64,000 nt of DNA from Lysobacterales bacterium 66-474 (GCA_001899805.1 MKWP01000002.1:267996-331995), one strand, 5' to 3'. Positions 52,781 through 62,647 are shown, counted from the stretch's first letter. The notes: generated from the sequence alone by a model not told the origin. Translations and numbers: made by a program.

Positions 52781-54388
52781 TTACATCCGGAACACCCCGT
52801 AGCGCTGCGCTTCGATCGGCGCGTTCATCGATGCCGAGATCGCGAGGCCCAGCACGCGGCGGGTGTCGGTCGGGTCGATGATGCCGTCGTCCCACAGGCG
52901 CGCGCTGGCGTAGTAGGGATGGCCCTGGCGTTCGTACTGTTCGCGGATCGGTGCCTTGAAGGCGTCTTCTTCTTCCTTCGACCACGACTTGCCCGCGGCT
53001 TCGATGCCGTCGCGCTTGACGGTCGCCAGCACCGACGCCGCCTGTTCGCCACCCATCACGCTGATGCGCGCGTTGGGCCACACCCACAGGAAGCGCGCGC
53101 CGTAGGCGCGTCCGCACATCGCGTAGTTGCCGGCGCCGAAGCTGCCGCCGATCACCACCGTGAATTTCGGCACGTGTGAACAGGCGACCGCGGTGACCAT
53201 CTTGGCACCGTCCTTGGCGATGCCGGCCTGCTCGTACTTCTTGCCGACCATGAAGCCGGTGATGTTCTGCAGGAACACCAGCGGCACGTTGCGCTGGTTG
53301 CACAGCTCGATGAAGTGCGTGCCCTTGAGCGCGCTCTCGGAAAACAGGATCCCGTTGTTGGCGACGATGCCGACCGGATAGCCGTGGATGTGTGCAAACC
53401 CGGTCACCAGCGTCTTGCCGTAGCGCGCCTTGAACTCGTGGAATTCGGAGCCGTCGACGATGCGCGCGATCACTTCGTGGATGTCGAACGGACGGCGCGT
53501 GTCTTCGGGGATCACGCCGTAGAGTTCTTGCGCGGTGTATTTCGGTTCGCGCGGTTCGGCCAATGCCAACGGCATCGCCTTCTTGCGGTTGAGCGCCGCG
53601 ACGATGTCGCGCGCGATCGATAGCGCGTGCGCGTCGTTTTCCGCGAAGTGGTCGGCGACGCCTGAAATCGACGTGTGCACGTCGGCGCCGCCCAGGGTCT
53701 CCGCATCCACCACTTCGCCGGTCGCGGCCTTCACCAGCGGCGGACCGCCGAGGAAGATCGTGCCCTCGCCGCGCACGATGATGGTCTCGTCGCTCATCGC
53801 CGGCACGTAGGCGCCGCCCGCGGTGCACGAACCCATCACCACCGCGACCTGCGGAATGTTCAATGCCGACATGCGTGCCTGGTTGTAGAAGATGCGGCCG
53901 AAGTGTTCCTTGTCCGGAAACACTTCGTCCTGCAACGGCAGGAAGGCACCGCCGGAGTCGACGAGGTAGATGCAGGGCAGGCGATTCTCCAGCGCCACTT
54001 CCTGCGCGCGCAGATGCTTCTTCACCGTGATCGGGAAGTATGTCCCGCCCTTGACGGTGGCATCGTTGGCGACGATCACGACTTCCGTTCCGTGCACGCG
54101 GCCGATGCCGGTGATGATGCCGGCTGCGGGCGCCGCATCGTCGTACATGCCATGCGCCGCCAGCGGCGAGAGTTCCAGGAACGGCGAACCCGGATCGAGC
54201 AGGGCGCGCACGCGTTCGCGCGGCAGCAGCTTGCCGCGTGCGACGTGCTTCGCACGCGCCTTTTCGCCACCGCCCTCGGCGGTGCGTGCAAGTTCGGCCT
54301 TCAGTTCGTCCGCGAGTTGCCGCAAGCGGGCGGCGTTGCCGCGGAATTCGTCGCTGCGGGTATCGAGGCGCGAAGGGATGGCGGGCAT
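52781..54388 (-). CDS. liuB: methylcrotonyl-CoA carboxylase, carboxyltransferase subunit
   Basis: Carboxyltransferase (535 aa) that moves CO2 from biotin to 3-methylcrotonyl-Co[21 protein letters not shown], the acyl-CoA binding region [38 protein letters not shown] and [20 protein letters not shown] are typical, and the C terminus is the MccB type. The ATG at 54388 was chosen over a 13-residue extension. It is convergent with the iron operon (12 bases apart) and is separated from its biotin subunit gene by 4.5 kb. Confidence 0.93.
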   Translation of the reverse strand: MPAIPSRLDTRSDEFRGNAARLRQLADELKAELARTAEGGGEKARAKHVARGKLLPRERVRALLDPGSPFLELSPLAAHGMYDDAAPAAGIITGIGRVHGTEVVIVANDATVKGGTYFPITVKKHLRAQEVALENRLPCIYLVDSGGAFLPLQDEVFPDKEHFGRIFYNQARMSALNIPQVAVVMGSCTAGGAYVPAMSDETIIVRGEGTIFLGGPPLVKAATGEVVDAETLGGADVHTSISGVADHFAENDAHALSIARDIVAALNRKKAMPLALAEPREPKYTAQELYGVIPEDTRRPFDIHEVIARIVDGSEFHEFKARYGKTLVTGFAHIHGYPVGIVANNGILFSESALKGTHFIELCNQRNVPLVFLQNITGFMVGKKYEQAGIAKDGAKMVTAVACSHVPKFTVVIGGSFGAGNYAMCGRAYGARFLWVWPNARISVMGGEQAASVLATVKRDGIEAAGKSWSKEEEDAFKAPIREQYERQGHPYYASARLWDDGIIDPTDTRRVLGLAISASMNAPIEAQRYGVFRM

Positions 54389-54530
54389 GGTCTTGTCCAA
54401 GACGTGCAAACCGCCATGAAAGCACAAGGAGCCCCTGATTTACAGAGGCTCGTTGGGGCGCGGGATGTGCCACGCGCGGGACAAACCCCGGACGGGTCCG
54501 GGCTGCGCTCCGGCAATGGGTGTGGTGTCG

Positions 54531-54561
54531 AAAAAAAACCGGCCGCGCGAGGCGGCCGGTT
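54531..54561 (-). terminator. rho-independent terminator after the Ala-rich lipoprotein gene
   Basis: On the minus strand AACCGGCCGCC-TCGC-GCGGCCGG is followed by eight T residues, a classical intrinsic terminator. It lies 28 bases after the lipoprotein stop and separates it from liuB. Confidence 0.92.
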
Positions 54562-54588
54562 CGGGTGTTGCGGAACGCGGAGAAAGGA

Positions 54589-54984
54589 TCAGTGACCCTT
54601 CATCGCGTCCTTGGCCTTGCCCGCGGCGTCCTTGACGGCACCGGCAGCCTGGCCAGCCTTGTTGGCGGCGTCCTTCATGGCGTCCATCGCGGAAGCGGTG
54701 GTCGAGGCCGGAGCAGCAGCGGTCGAAGCCGGAGCAGCGGCGGTCGAAGCCGGGGCAGCGGCGCCGGCGGCCTCGGAAGCAGCCTGGGCAGCCGAGCCCG
54801 CGGCGGCGGCGGCGGAACCGGCAGCCTGCGCGGCGGTGCTGGCAGCCGACGAGACGGCTTCGGCGGCGCTCTGTGCCTCGTTGGCGGCCGACGAACCTTC
54901 GCTGCCGGAATTGCCGCAGGCAGACAAAGACAGGGCCATCGCGGAAGCGAGTGCAACCACGAGTACGGTACGGGTGAACTTCAT
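54589..54984 (-). CDS. Ala-rich low-complexity lipoprotein
   Basis: A 131-aa predicted lipoprotein: signal peptide with lipobox LSAC at about residues 20-23 (MALSLSACGNSG), then a mature part made almost wholly of Ala, Ser, Gly and Thr, with three PASTAA/PASTTA repeats, ending in a Lys/Ala amphipathic segment (AMDAMKDAANKAGQAAGAVK). Similar to small helical Ala-rich envelope proteins, but no function can be given. It has its own terminator. Confidence 0.75.
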   Translation of the reverse strand: MKFTRTVLVVALASAMALSLSACGNSGSEGSSAANEAQSAAEAVSSAASTAAQAAGSAAAAAGSAAQAASEAAGAAAPASTAAAPASTAAAPASTTASAMDAMKDAANKAGQAAGAVKDAAGKAKDAMKGH

Positions 54985-55138
54985 TGGAGATCTCCTGGAT
55001 TGGGCCGTGGAAAGCCACGGAAGTGGCCGCACTATTAAACCGCGTCCGGCCGAATAACGCCAGCGTTCGGCCTTTTTACGAACACATAACGTTCAGTCGC
55101 CGCTTACCGCATTGGCAGTACAAACCCTCAAGGCCGCG

Positions 55139-56314
55139 TCACGCCAACTCGATCGCGATCGCGGTGGCTTCGCCGCCGCCGATGCACAGCGACGCGACGC
55201 CGCGTTTCTTGCCCGCGTGGACCAATGCATGCAACAGCGTGACCACGAGGCGCGCGCCGGTGCAGCCGATCGGATGGCCGAGCGCACACGCGCCGCCATG
55301 CACATTGAGCTTTTCGTGCGGAATCGAAAGGTCGTGCATCGCGGCCATTGCCACCACGGCAAAAGCTTCGTTGACTTCGAACAAATCCACGTCGCCAACT
55401 TTCCAGCCGGCTTTTTGCAACACTTTTTCGATCGCGCCCACCGGCGCCGTGGTGAACCACTGCGGTTCCTGCGAATGGGTGGCGTGCGCGACGATGCGGG
55501 CGAGCGGCTTCACCCCGCGCGCCTTGGCGTCATCAGCCGAAAGCAACACGACCGCGGCAGCGCCATCGGAAATACTGGACGAGCTGGCCGCAGTGACGGT
55601 GCCGTTTTCCTTGCGGAACGCCGGTTTGAGCGTGGGGATTTTCGCGGGGTCGACCTTGCCCGGCGTTTCATCGACCGAGATTTCGACGTCGCCCTTGCGC
55701 CCCGGCACCGTGACCGTGGTGATTTCGTCGGCGAACGATCCATCTTTCACCGCGGCCTGCGCGCGGCGCACCGATTCGCCGGCGAACGCGTCCTGTTGCT
55801 CGCGGGTGAAATGGTATTTGTCGGCGGTGGCTTCGGCGAACACGCCCATCGACTTGCCGTCGTACGGATTGGTCAGTCCGTCCCACGCCATGTGGTCGAC
55901 CAGGCTGCCGTCGCCGTAGCGCAGTCCCGTGCGTACCGCGGCCATGTGCGGCGCGTTGGTCATCGACTCCATGCCGCCCGCGACCACCACGCTGGCCGAA
56001 CCGGCCTTGATCAGGTCGTGGCCCAGCATGATCGCTTTCATGCCCGAGCCGCATACCTTGTTGAGCGTGGTGCAACCGACCGAAGCCGGAAGATCGGCGG
56101 CCAGCGCGGCCTGGCGCGCCGGCGCCTGGCCGAGGTTGGCCGGCAGCACGCAGCCCATCAGTACTTCGCCGACATCGCCCGGCGCGAGGCCCGATTGCTG
56201 CAATGCCGCGCGGATCGCGGCGGCGCCGAGTTTCGGCGTCGGGAAGCCGGTGAATTGGCCGAGGAACGCGCCGATGGGGGTGCGCTTGGCAGCGGCAATG
56301 ACGATGTCGGACAT
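55139..56314 (-). CDS. acetyl-CoA C-acetyltransferase
   Basis: Thiolase (391 aa) that condenses or cleaves acetoacetyl-CoA. Active-site Cys near residue 88 in LNKVCGSGMKAI, VNEAFA, His in GGACALGHPIGCTGAR and the second Cys in SLCIGGGEATA. It would take the acetoacetate of leucine breakdown (after CoA activation) to acetyl-CoA, or start polyhydroxyalkanoate synthesis. The proximity of liuB favours the catabolic role. It is divergent from the autotransporter with 186 bases between. Confidence 0.93.
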   Translation of the reverse strand: MSDIVIAAAKRTPIGAFLGQFTGFPTPKLGAAAIRAALQQSGLAPGDVGEVLMGCVLPANLGQAPARQAALAADLPASVGCTTLNKVCGSGMKAIMLGHDLIKAGSASVVVAGGMESMTNAPHMAAVRTGLRYGDGSLVDHMAWDGLTNPYDGKSMGVFAEATADKYHFTREQQDAFAGESVRRAQAAVKDGSFADEITTVTVPGRKGDVEISVDETPGKVDPAKIPTLKPAFRKENGTVTAASSSSISDGAAAVVLLSADDAKARGVKPLARIVAHATHSQEPQWFTTAPVGAIEKVLQKAGWKVGDVDLFEVNEAFAVVAMAAMHDLSIPHEKLNVHGGACALGHPIGCTGARLVVTLLHALVHAGKKRGVASLCIGGGEATAIAIELA

Positions 56315-56500
56315 GATCTTGGACTCCGTGAAAGGAATGTCTCGTTTGGATCAAGCCACGCCGCGGAGCGATGGGGTTTGACTGAAACGATCCAGGATGG
56401 ATTATGCGGCGAATGCTGCGCTGCCGCAAATGCGGTCGTGCCACGCATTCCGTGCCGGTGCAAAATGATGTTCGTCACTCCGAACTGGCAGGGGCCGGTC

Positions 56501-59314
56501 ATGGCAAACAGGTGGTCGTGGCAGGGTATTCGGCGTGCCGGCGGCAGCTTGGTGTTCGTTGCGTTGGCGTGCGCACTGGCCGCGTGCGGTGGTGGCGGGG
56601 GCAACGGCGCGGTGCGTCCCGCGCCGGAGAGTCCGCCGCCGACCACGCCCACGACGCCGCAGCCGCCGATCGACGCGCAGCTCTCGATCACCAATACGTA
56701 CGCGGCGCACAGCGCCGGCTATACCGGCCAGGGGGTGACCATCGGCATCGTCGACTCCGGCATCATGCGCAGCAACCCGACGGTCGCCGGGCGGGTCACC
56801 GCGGAATACATCGACGTCGACCCCAGCCAGAACAACACCAGCATCGACGACGTGGTCGGCCACGGCACGTGGGTGTCGGAAATCGCGGCCGGCGTCCCGT
56901 TTGCGAAGTTTCCCGGCGGCATCGCGCCCGGCGCCAACCTGGTGTCGGCGCGGATCATTTCCGACAACGCGCCTTCCGACAGCGGCCAGCCGCCCACGCA
57001 AATCACCGCGGCCGATGCGCAATTCTTCGGCCAGGTCAACCAGCAGTTGATCAATTCCGGCGTGATGGTGCAGAACAACTCATGGGGCGGCCTGACGTGG
57101 GACACCACCAATCCAGGCGTGAACCAGGCCTTCGATGCGGCCTACAGTCCGTTCGTCAACCAGCACGGCGGACTGGTGGTGTTTGCGGCCGGCAACGGTT
57201 CGGGCGCCCAGCCCAGCACCTTCGCGCAGCTTCCGAATTTCGCGCCCGACCTTGCCAAGGGCTGGCTGACGGTGGTGGCCGTCGACAGCAACAACCCGAC
57301 CCGACTGGCGAGTTATTCCAACGTGTGCGGCAATGCGATGAATTTCTGCCTCGCGGCGCCGGGCGACGTGATCGTGCTGGACAAGGACACCACGGCCAGC
57401 ACGACCGACCCGACGTATTACATCGTGCAGGGCACTTCGCTGGCGGCGCCGCAGGTGACGGGCGCGGCGGCGGTGGTGTGGCAGGCGTTCCCGTATTTCA
57501 GCAATGACCTGGTCCGGCAAACGCTGCTGGGTACCGCCGATCCGCTGGGTGGTTCGCAACCCAATCCCACGTTCGGTTATGGCGAGCTCGATGTCGGCAA
57601 GGCGGTGCAGGGACCGGCCCAGTTCAACTGGGGCGACGTGTCGGTATCGTTCGACAACCTCACTTCGACCTGGAGCAACGACATCCGTGGCTCGGGAGGC
57701 CTGATCAAGAACGGCACCGGCACCTTGATCCTCGCGGGCAACGACACCTACTCCGGGGGCACGCAAGTCTTGGGTGGGGCGTTGCAGGCGGCGCATGTCT
57801 TGCCGGGCGACGTCAGTGTGGGCGGCAGCGGCACACTCGATGCGATACCGGGTTTGCAAGGCGCGCTCGCCAATTCCGGCACCGTGGTGGTCAGCGGTGG
57901 CAATACCGACGTGGGCGGCAATTACGCGCAAACCAGCACCGGCACGTTGTCGGTCAGCCTGGGTTCGCAACTGGCGGTCATTGGTTCCGCGCAGCTTGCA
58001 GGCACATTGAACGTGCAGGGCGCGGATCCGGGTTACGTCACCAACCAGCATCAGGACGTGCTGACGGCAATGCTCGGCGTGAACGGCACGTTCGCGCAAT
58101 TCACGCGATCGCCGGGGGTATTCCTCAGCACCAGCATCCAGTACACCGCGAACTCCGTGTGGCTGGACACCACCAGCCTCAGCATCACGCAGGCGGCGCA
58201 GGCAATGGCCATCAGCGATCCCGCATCGCTGTCGGCGGCTGCGCGCGTGCAGAGCGGGTTCGATGCGATCGATTCACGTATCGCCACGGGCGACGCCGTC
58301 GCGCCCGGCATGCTTGTCGGCGCGGGCGCGATCCAGCGCACGGCGACGCCTGCTTCCGCGCGCGCCACGCTGCAAAGCCTGTCCGGACAGCTGCATGCGG
58401 CCAGCGCGGCGATGTTGTTCGACGGCATCGATGCGGGCGACGCGGCCTTGTCCGGACGTTTCGATGATTTGCTGGGCGGGCATGCCAGGCCGGGTGCGTG
58501 GTACGCCGGGCTCGGACGCCAGGGCGACCTGCAACGCAGTGGGTATTCGGGCGCGACTTTCCGCAGTGACGGCGGGATCGTGGGCGCGGATTTCCGCGCC
58601 GGTTCGCATGCACTGCTGGGTTACGCAGTGGGCGAAAGCCGGGGTTACGGGCAACTCGACATGGCGTGGGACCACAACCGGACCCAGGTCGACCACGCGA
58701 TGGTGTATGGCGGCGCGTTCGATGGACCGTGGTTCGCGACGGGGCAGTTCGGCGGCGGCCGCTTCCGCGAAGACATGCAACGGCTGTTGCGGTTGGGCGG
58801 CATCGCGGCGCCCGTCGGCAGCGGTTTCGCCGGGAGCTACCTCGCGGGGTCGCTGGAAGGCGGCTACCGGTTCGGTGTCGGCATGGCGCGCATCACGCCT
58901 TTCGTGAATGTGCGCTACCAGCGCCTCGACCAGGGCGGATTCGCGGAAACCGGCGGTTACGGGTTCGGCCTGATGGCCAACGCCCGCACCGCCGGGCGCC
59001 TGCAGACCGGGGTCGGGTTGCGTGGACAAGGTGACTGGTGGCTGGCCAGCGGCATGCGGATGCAGTTCGACGGCAGCGTCGCCTGGCGACATGCGTTGCA
59101 CCAGTACGGCGGCATCTTCGACGCCAGCTTCACCGGTTTCGACGACTGGATGCCGGTCGATGGCGTCGGCCTGTCGCGCAATGAAGCGCTGCTGCGCGCG
59201 GGCGTGACGCTGTGGCCGACGCGAACGTTCGGTGTACGACTGGGCTTGTCGCGCGAGCAGGGTTCACGCGAGCAGGCCGGCAGCGTGTCGCTGCAAGGCA
59301 TGGTCGCGTTCTGA
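56501..59314 (+). CDS. subtilisin-like autotransporter serine protease
   Basis: Surface protease of 937 aa with three parts. First, a signal peptide ending in a lipobox (ALAACGGGGG), so it may be lipid-anchored before or after export. Second, an S8 domain with the triad Asp85 (GIVDSGI), His121 (VGHGTWV) and Ser313 (QGTSLAAPQV), followed by a passenger-associated repeat GTGTLILAGNDTYSGGTQVL. Third, a C-terminal autotransporter beta-barrel of about 280 residues ending in Phe. Layout matches SphB1/NalP-like proteases that process other surface proteins. The start at 56501 has AGGGG upstream; an ATG at 56465 is possible. Confidence 0.9.
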   Translation: MANRWSWQGIRRAGGSLVFVALACALAACGGGGGNGAVRPAPESPPPTTPTTPQPPIDAQLSITNTYAAHSAGYTGQGVTIGIVDSGIMRSNPTVAGRVTAEYIDVDPSQNNTSIDDVVGHGTWVSEIAAGVPFAKFPGGIAPGANLVSARIISDNAPSDSGQPPTQITAADAQFFGQVNQQLINSGVMVQNNSWGGLTWDTTNPGVNQAFDAAYSPFVNQHGGLVVFAAGNGSGAQPSTFAQLPNFAPDLAKGWLTVVAVDSNNPTRLASYSNVCGNAMNFCLAAPGDVIVLDKDTTASTTDPTYYIVQGTSLAAPQVTGAAAVVWQAFPYFSNDLVRQTLLGTADPLGGSQPNPTFGYGELDVGKAVQGPAQFNWGDVSVSFDNLTSTWSNDIRGSGGLIKNGTGTLILAGNDTYSGGTQVLGGALQAAHVLPGDVSVGGSGTLDAIPGLQGALANSGTVVVSGGNTDVGGNYAQTSTGTLSVSLGSQLAVIGSAQLAGTLNVQGADPGYVTNQHQDVLTAMLGVNGTFAQFTRSPGVFLSTSIQYTANSVWLDTTSLSITQAAQAMAISDPASLSAAARVQSGFDAIDSRIATGDAVAPGMLVGAGAIQRTATPASARATLQSLSGQLHAASAAMLFDGIDAGDAALSGRFDDLLGGHARPGAWYAGLGRQGDLQRSGYSGATFRSDGGIVGADFRAGSHALLGYAVGESRGYGQLDMAWDHNRTQVDHAMVYGGAFDGPWFATGQFGGGRFREDMQRLLRLGGIAAPVGSGFAGSYLAGSLEGGYRFGVGMARITPFVNVRYQRLDQGGFAETGGYGFGLMANARTAGRLQTGVGLRGQGDWWLASGMRMQFDGSVAWRHALHQYGGIFDASFTGFDDWMPVDGVGLSRNEALLRAGVTLWPTRTFGVRLGLSREQGSREQAGSVSLQGMVAF

Positions 59315-59427
59315 GCACGCCGTCAAAAACGGAATCGGCGCCTGTCGGCGCCGAGACCCTTACGTTGCGCGTTTCGCGCGCAAAATGCAAGACGTGTCAA
59401 ACGCGATGCATGCGCTAAGATCGACCC

Positions 59428-59937
59428 ATGCAATCGGTACTGACCCGCACGGAATCCACGCTTCGCACGCGTTCGTTCGCGGCGGCGTTCCTCCCTGACC
59501 GCTTCGACTGGTTGATGGGCCTGTATGCCGAGAACCATCGCCGCCTCGCGCGCCTGTTCGCGCCGGAACGGCTGGCGGTGGGCGAATTCGTTTCGTCGGT
59601 GGACGATGGCCTCGACGTGCGCCTGTCGGTGCAGGAGCGGCATCCGTACACGCTCGAACTCGGCCTGAGCTACGCCGTGCTCGACGCGACCACCGGCCAT
59701 CCCGCACCGTCCGCGCAATTGCGCAGCTACCTCGACGCGCACATGACCGAGGCGTTGCACTGCGAACCCGGCCGCGACCTGTGGCAGGTGCTGGGTCCGC
59801 TCGCGCCCGCGCGCAACGTGGTGCTGCACCGCCTGCGCATGAACCGCTTCCTCAACCGCTGGCTGGAATACCTGGCCGAGCAGGGCCATTCGCTGGCGAC
59901 GCTGGAACGCGTGTTGCCCGAATCGGTCGTCGCGTAA
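59428..59937 (+). CDS. DUF1249 family protein
   Basis: A 169-aa cytoplasmic protein of the YqiB/DUF1249 type. The family pattern is visible in DWLMGLYAENHRRLARLF at the N terminus, RHPYTLELGLSYAVLD in the middle and a basic RLRMNRFLNRWLEYLAEQGH near the C terminus. The function is unknown. It is a single-gene unit ending in a strong hairpin shared with the convergent M3 peptidase gene. Confidence 0.82.
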   Translation: MQSVLTRTESTLRTRSFAAAFLPDRFDWLMGLYAENHRRLARLFAPERLAVGEFVSSVDDGLDVRLSVQERHPYTLELGLSYAVLDATTGHPAPSAQLRSYLDAHMTEALHCEPGRDLWQVLGPLAPARNVVLHRLRMNRFLNRWLEYLAEQGHSLATLERVLPESVVA

Positions 59938-59954
59938 ACGGCAATCCCGGGATA

Positions 59955-59989
59955 CATCGGGTCCGCTCCGTCGTGAAGCGGACCCGATG
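59955..59989. terminator. bidirectional terminator-like hairpin
   Basis: CATCGGGTCCGCT (59955-59967) pairs perfectly over 13 bp with 59977-59989 around a 9-base loop, centred between the stops of two convergent genes. U-runs are poor on both sides, so ending of transcription by this hairpin is likely but not certain. Confidence 0.7.
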
Positions 59990-60002
59990 CCGTTTCAGGC
60001 GA

Positions 60003-62189
60003 TCAACCGTCGCTGGCATCCAGGCCGCGGCGTTCCAGCAGCGGCTCGATGCGCGGCGCATGGCCGGCGAAGTCGTTGAACAGTTCCATTGCATCCTTGC
60101 TGCCGCCCTGCGAGAGCAGCAACTTGCGGAAACGATCACCGTTCTCGCGGGTCAGGCCGCCGTGCTGCTTGAACCACTCGACCGTATTGGCGTCCAGCAC
60201 TTCCGACCAGATGTAGGCGTAGTAGCCGGCCGAGTAGCCGCTCATGATGTGGCTGAAGTACGGCGTGCGATAACGCGGCGGAACCGGTGCGAAGTCGGTG
60301 CCATCGGCCTTCAATGCTGCGGCCTCGAACGCCATCACGCCGTCGGCGGCGGGAACCTTGTCGATACCGACCTGGTGCCAATTTTGGTCGAGCATCGCGG
60401 CGCCGAGGTATTCGGTGGTGGCGAAACCCTGGTTGAATTTCGAGGTCGCCAGCACCTTGTCCAGAAGCTCCTTCGGCATGGGCGCCCCGGTCTCGTGGTG
60501 CTTCGCATAGTTGGCGAGGATGCTTGGCCAGTCGGCCCACATCTCGTTCACCTGCGAGGGGAACTCCACGAAATCGCGCGGCACGCTGGTACCCGAGAAG
60601 TACGGGTATTTCACGTTCGAGAACATGCCGTGCAGCGCATGGCCGAACTCGTGGAACATCGTGGTCACTTCATCCCAGGTCATCAAGGTCGGGCCGCTGG
60701 CCGGCTTGGTGATGTTGAGATGGTTGGCGACCACCGGGAGGTAGCCGGTGAGGTCCGACTGGCTCACGTACGAATTCATCCACGCGCCGCCGCGCTTGGA
60801 CGAACGTGCGTACGGATCGAGCAGGAAGATCGCGAGCTGGCTGCCGTCCTCGTTGAAGACGTCGTAGACCAGCACGTCCGGGTTGTAGACCGGAAGGTCC
60901 GTGCGCTGCTTGAAGCTGATGCCGTACTCCTGGTTCGCGGCGTGGAACACGCCATTCTCCAGCACGTTCTTCATTTCGAAATACGGCTTCAACTGGCTTT
61001 CGTCGAACGCGTATTTGTCGGCACGCACCTTCTCGGTGTAGTACGACCAGTCCCAAGCGGCCAGTTGGAACGTCGGTTCGCCCTTGGCCTTCTGGGTCTT
61101 GTCGATCATGGCCTGCAGGTCGGCGGCTTCGCGTTTGGCGTTGGCGACCGCGGGGGGCGCCAGCTTGCCCAGCATCGCGTTGACCGCTTCCGGCGTCTTC
61201 GCGGTCTGGTTGGCGAGACCATACGATGCGTAGTCCGGGTAACCCATCAGCTTCGCCTTCTCGGCGCGCAGCGCCATCACCTTCGAGACGATCGCGGTAG
61301 TGTCGTACTGGTTGCCGCGGCTGCCGCGCGCCACCGATGCTTCATGGATGCGCTGGCGCAGCGCGCGGTTGTCCAATTGCGCGATCACCGGCTGGTTGGT
61401 GGTGTTGACCAGCGCAATCACGTACTTGCCGTCGAGGCCGCGCGACTTGGCGGCCGTGGCGGCGGCTTCGATCTGCGCGTCGGTGAGGCCGGACAGTTCA
61501 TCCTTGCTGTCCACCACCATTGCAGAGTCGTTCACTTCGGCCAGCACGTTCTGGCTGAAGTCGGCGCCGAGCTTTGCCAGCTCGCCGTTGATTTCCTTCA
61601 TGCGCGTCTTGTCGGCGTCGGAAAGTTGCGCGCCGGCCCGCACGAAGTCGTCGTGGTAGCGTTCGACCAGACGCACGCCCTGGGCATCGAGGCCGAGGTC
61701 GTTGCGCTCGTCGTACAGCTTCTGCACCCGCGCGAACAGCTTCGGGTCCAGCATGATGGCGTCGCGGTGGGCGGCCAGCTTTGGCGCGTACTCGGACTGG
61801 ATGGCTTTCTTGATGTCGTTGTTCTCGACGCCGGAAAGGCTGAAGAAAACCGTGGTGGCGCGATCGAGGATCTGCCCGGATTTTTCCAGCGCGATGATGG
61901 TGTTGTCGAAGGTCGGTGCGTCGGCGTTGCTGGCGATCGCCTCGATTTCCTTCAGCTGATCGGCCATGCCGCGATCGAACGCGGGGGCGTAATCGGAATC
62001 CTCGATCTTGTCGAACTGCGGAAAGTGCAGCGGCAGGGGGCTTTCGGCGAAGAATGGATTGGCAGAATCGGTGGCGGCTGCTTGCGGCTGCGCGGACGAC
62101 TCGGCGTCCTTGTTGGCGTCGGTGCCGCCGGCACAGCCGGCGAGGAAGCCCGTGAGGGCCAGGGCCAGTAGCGACAGGGAAGATTTCAT
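60003..62189 (-). CDS. M3 family metallopeptidase lipoprotein
   Basis: Oligopeptidase/dipeptidyl carboxypeptidase-like zinc peptidase (728 aa). An N-terminal lipoprotein signal (LALTGFLAGCAGG) targets it to the envelope. The M3 core shows the zinc motif MFHEFGHALHGMFS with the third ligand in EFPSQVNEMWADW, plus GYSAGYYAYIWSEV and a C-terminal GGSKDAMELFNDF. It is close to Dcp in length and motif, cutting short peptides in the periplasm. The start at 62189 was chosen because it gives a clean lipoprotein signal. Confidence 0.92.
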   Translation of the reverse strand: MKSSLSLLALALTGFLAGCAGGTDANKDAESSAQPQAAATDSANPFFAESPLPLHFPQFDKIEDSDYAPAFDRGMADQLKEIEAIASNADAPTFDNTIIALEKSGQILDRATTVFFSLSGVENNDIKKAIQSEYAPKLAAHRDAIMLDPKLFARVQKLYDERNDLGLDAQGVRLVERYHDDFVRAGAQLSDADKTRMKEINGELAKLGADFSQNVLAEVNDSAMVVDSKDELSGLTDAQIEAAATAAKSRGLDGKYVIALVNTTNQPVIAQLDNRALRQRIHEASVARGSRGNQYDTTAIVSKVMALRAEKAKLMGYPDYASYGLANQTAKTPEAVNAMLGKLAPPAVANAKREAADLQAMIDKTQKAKGEPTFQLAAWDWSYYTEKVRADKYAFDESQLKPYFEMKNVLENGVFHAANQEYGISFKQRTDLPVYNPDVLVYDVFNEDGSQLAIFLLDPYARSSKRGGAWMNSYVSQSDLTGYLPVVANHLNITKPASGPTLMTWDEVTTMFHEFGHALHGMFSNVKYPYFSGTSVPRDFVEFPSQVNEMWADWPSILANYAKHHETGAPMPKELLDKVLATSKFNQGFATTEYLGAAMLDQNWHQVGIDKVPAADGVMAFEAAALKADGTDFAPVPPRYRTPYFSHIMSGYSAGYYAYIWSEVLDANTVEWFKQHGGLTRENGDRFRKLLLSQGGSKDAMELFNDFAGHAPRIEPLLERRGLDASDG

Positions 62190-62302
62190 CGTTGCGGGCT
62201 CGTTGAAGGGGAACCTGCATCCTACCCAAGATCCCCGGCCTTTGCCCATGATCAAAGGCATGTACGTGCTCGCCGGGTGCCGGGCCACGCGATTGCGGAC
62301 AC

Positions 62303-62325
62303 AAAAAAGCCCGCGCACGGCGGGC
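62303..62325 (-). terminator. rho-independent terminator of the tRNA operon
   Basis: On the minus strand GCCCGC-CGTGC-GCGGGC is followed by six T residues, starting 25 bases after the tRNA-Asp 3' end. Confidence 0.9.
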
Positions 62326-62349
62326 CTTCTGTTGAATTCGTTTGGCGAC

Positions 62350-62426
62350 TGGCGGAGCGGACGGGACTCGAACCCGCGACCTCCGGCGTGACAGGCCAGC
62401 ATTCTAACCAGCTGAACTACCGCTCC
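62350..62426 (-). tRNA. tRNA-Asp (GTC)
   Basis: 77-base tRNA with encoded CCA. It begins GGAGCGGTAGTTCAGCTGG, the anticodon loop CTGTCAC gives GTC (aspartate), and it ends GTCCGCTCCGCCA; the acceptor GGAGCGG/CCGCTCC is fully paired. Last of three tRNAs in the operon. Its first 20 bases are duplicated 136 bp upstream. Confidence 0.96.
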
Positions 62427-62542
62427 GTACCATTTCGCTTTTACCTCGAACCATCCATGGTGGTCTTGCCGTTCGCCGTCCTGGCTCACCGGTTCCATTT
62501 CGCGCGAATGTCCACGGGACATTTGCATGCGCTCGCGAAACC

Positions 62543-62564
62543 ACCAGCTGAACTACCGCTCCGT
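62543..62564 (-). repeat. duplicated 5' fragment of tRNA-Asp
   Basis: 22 bases identical to 62407-62428, that is, the first 20 bases of tRNA-Asp plus two flanking bases, in the same orientation and 136 bp away. The rest of the tRNA is missing. Either a collapsed second tRNA-Asp gene or the scar of an integration event. Confidence 0.85.
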
Positions 62565-62647
62565 GTCGTCAAATCCATTCAGTGAAACGCAATTGTGCAA
62601 CATTCCCGCGTGCTTCAAAAGATGCAAACATGAAACACGCTCACCAC

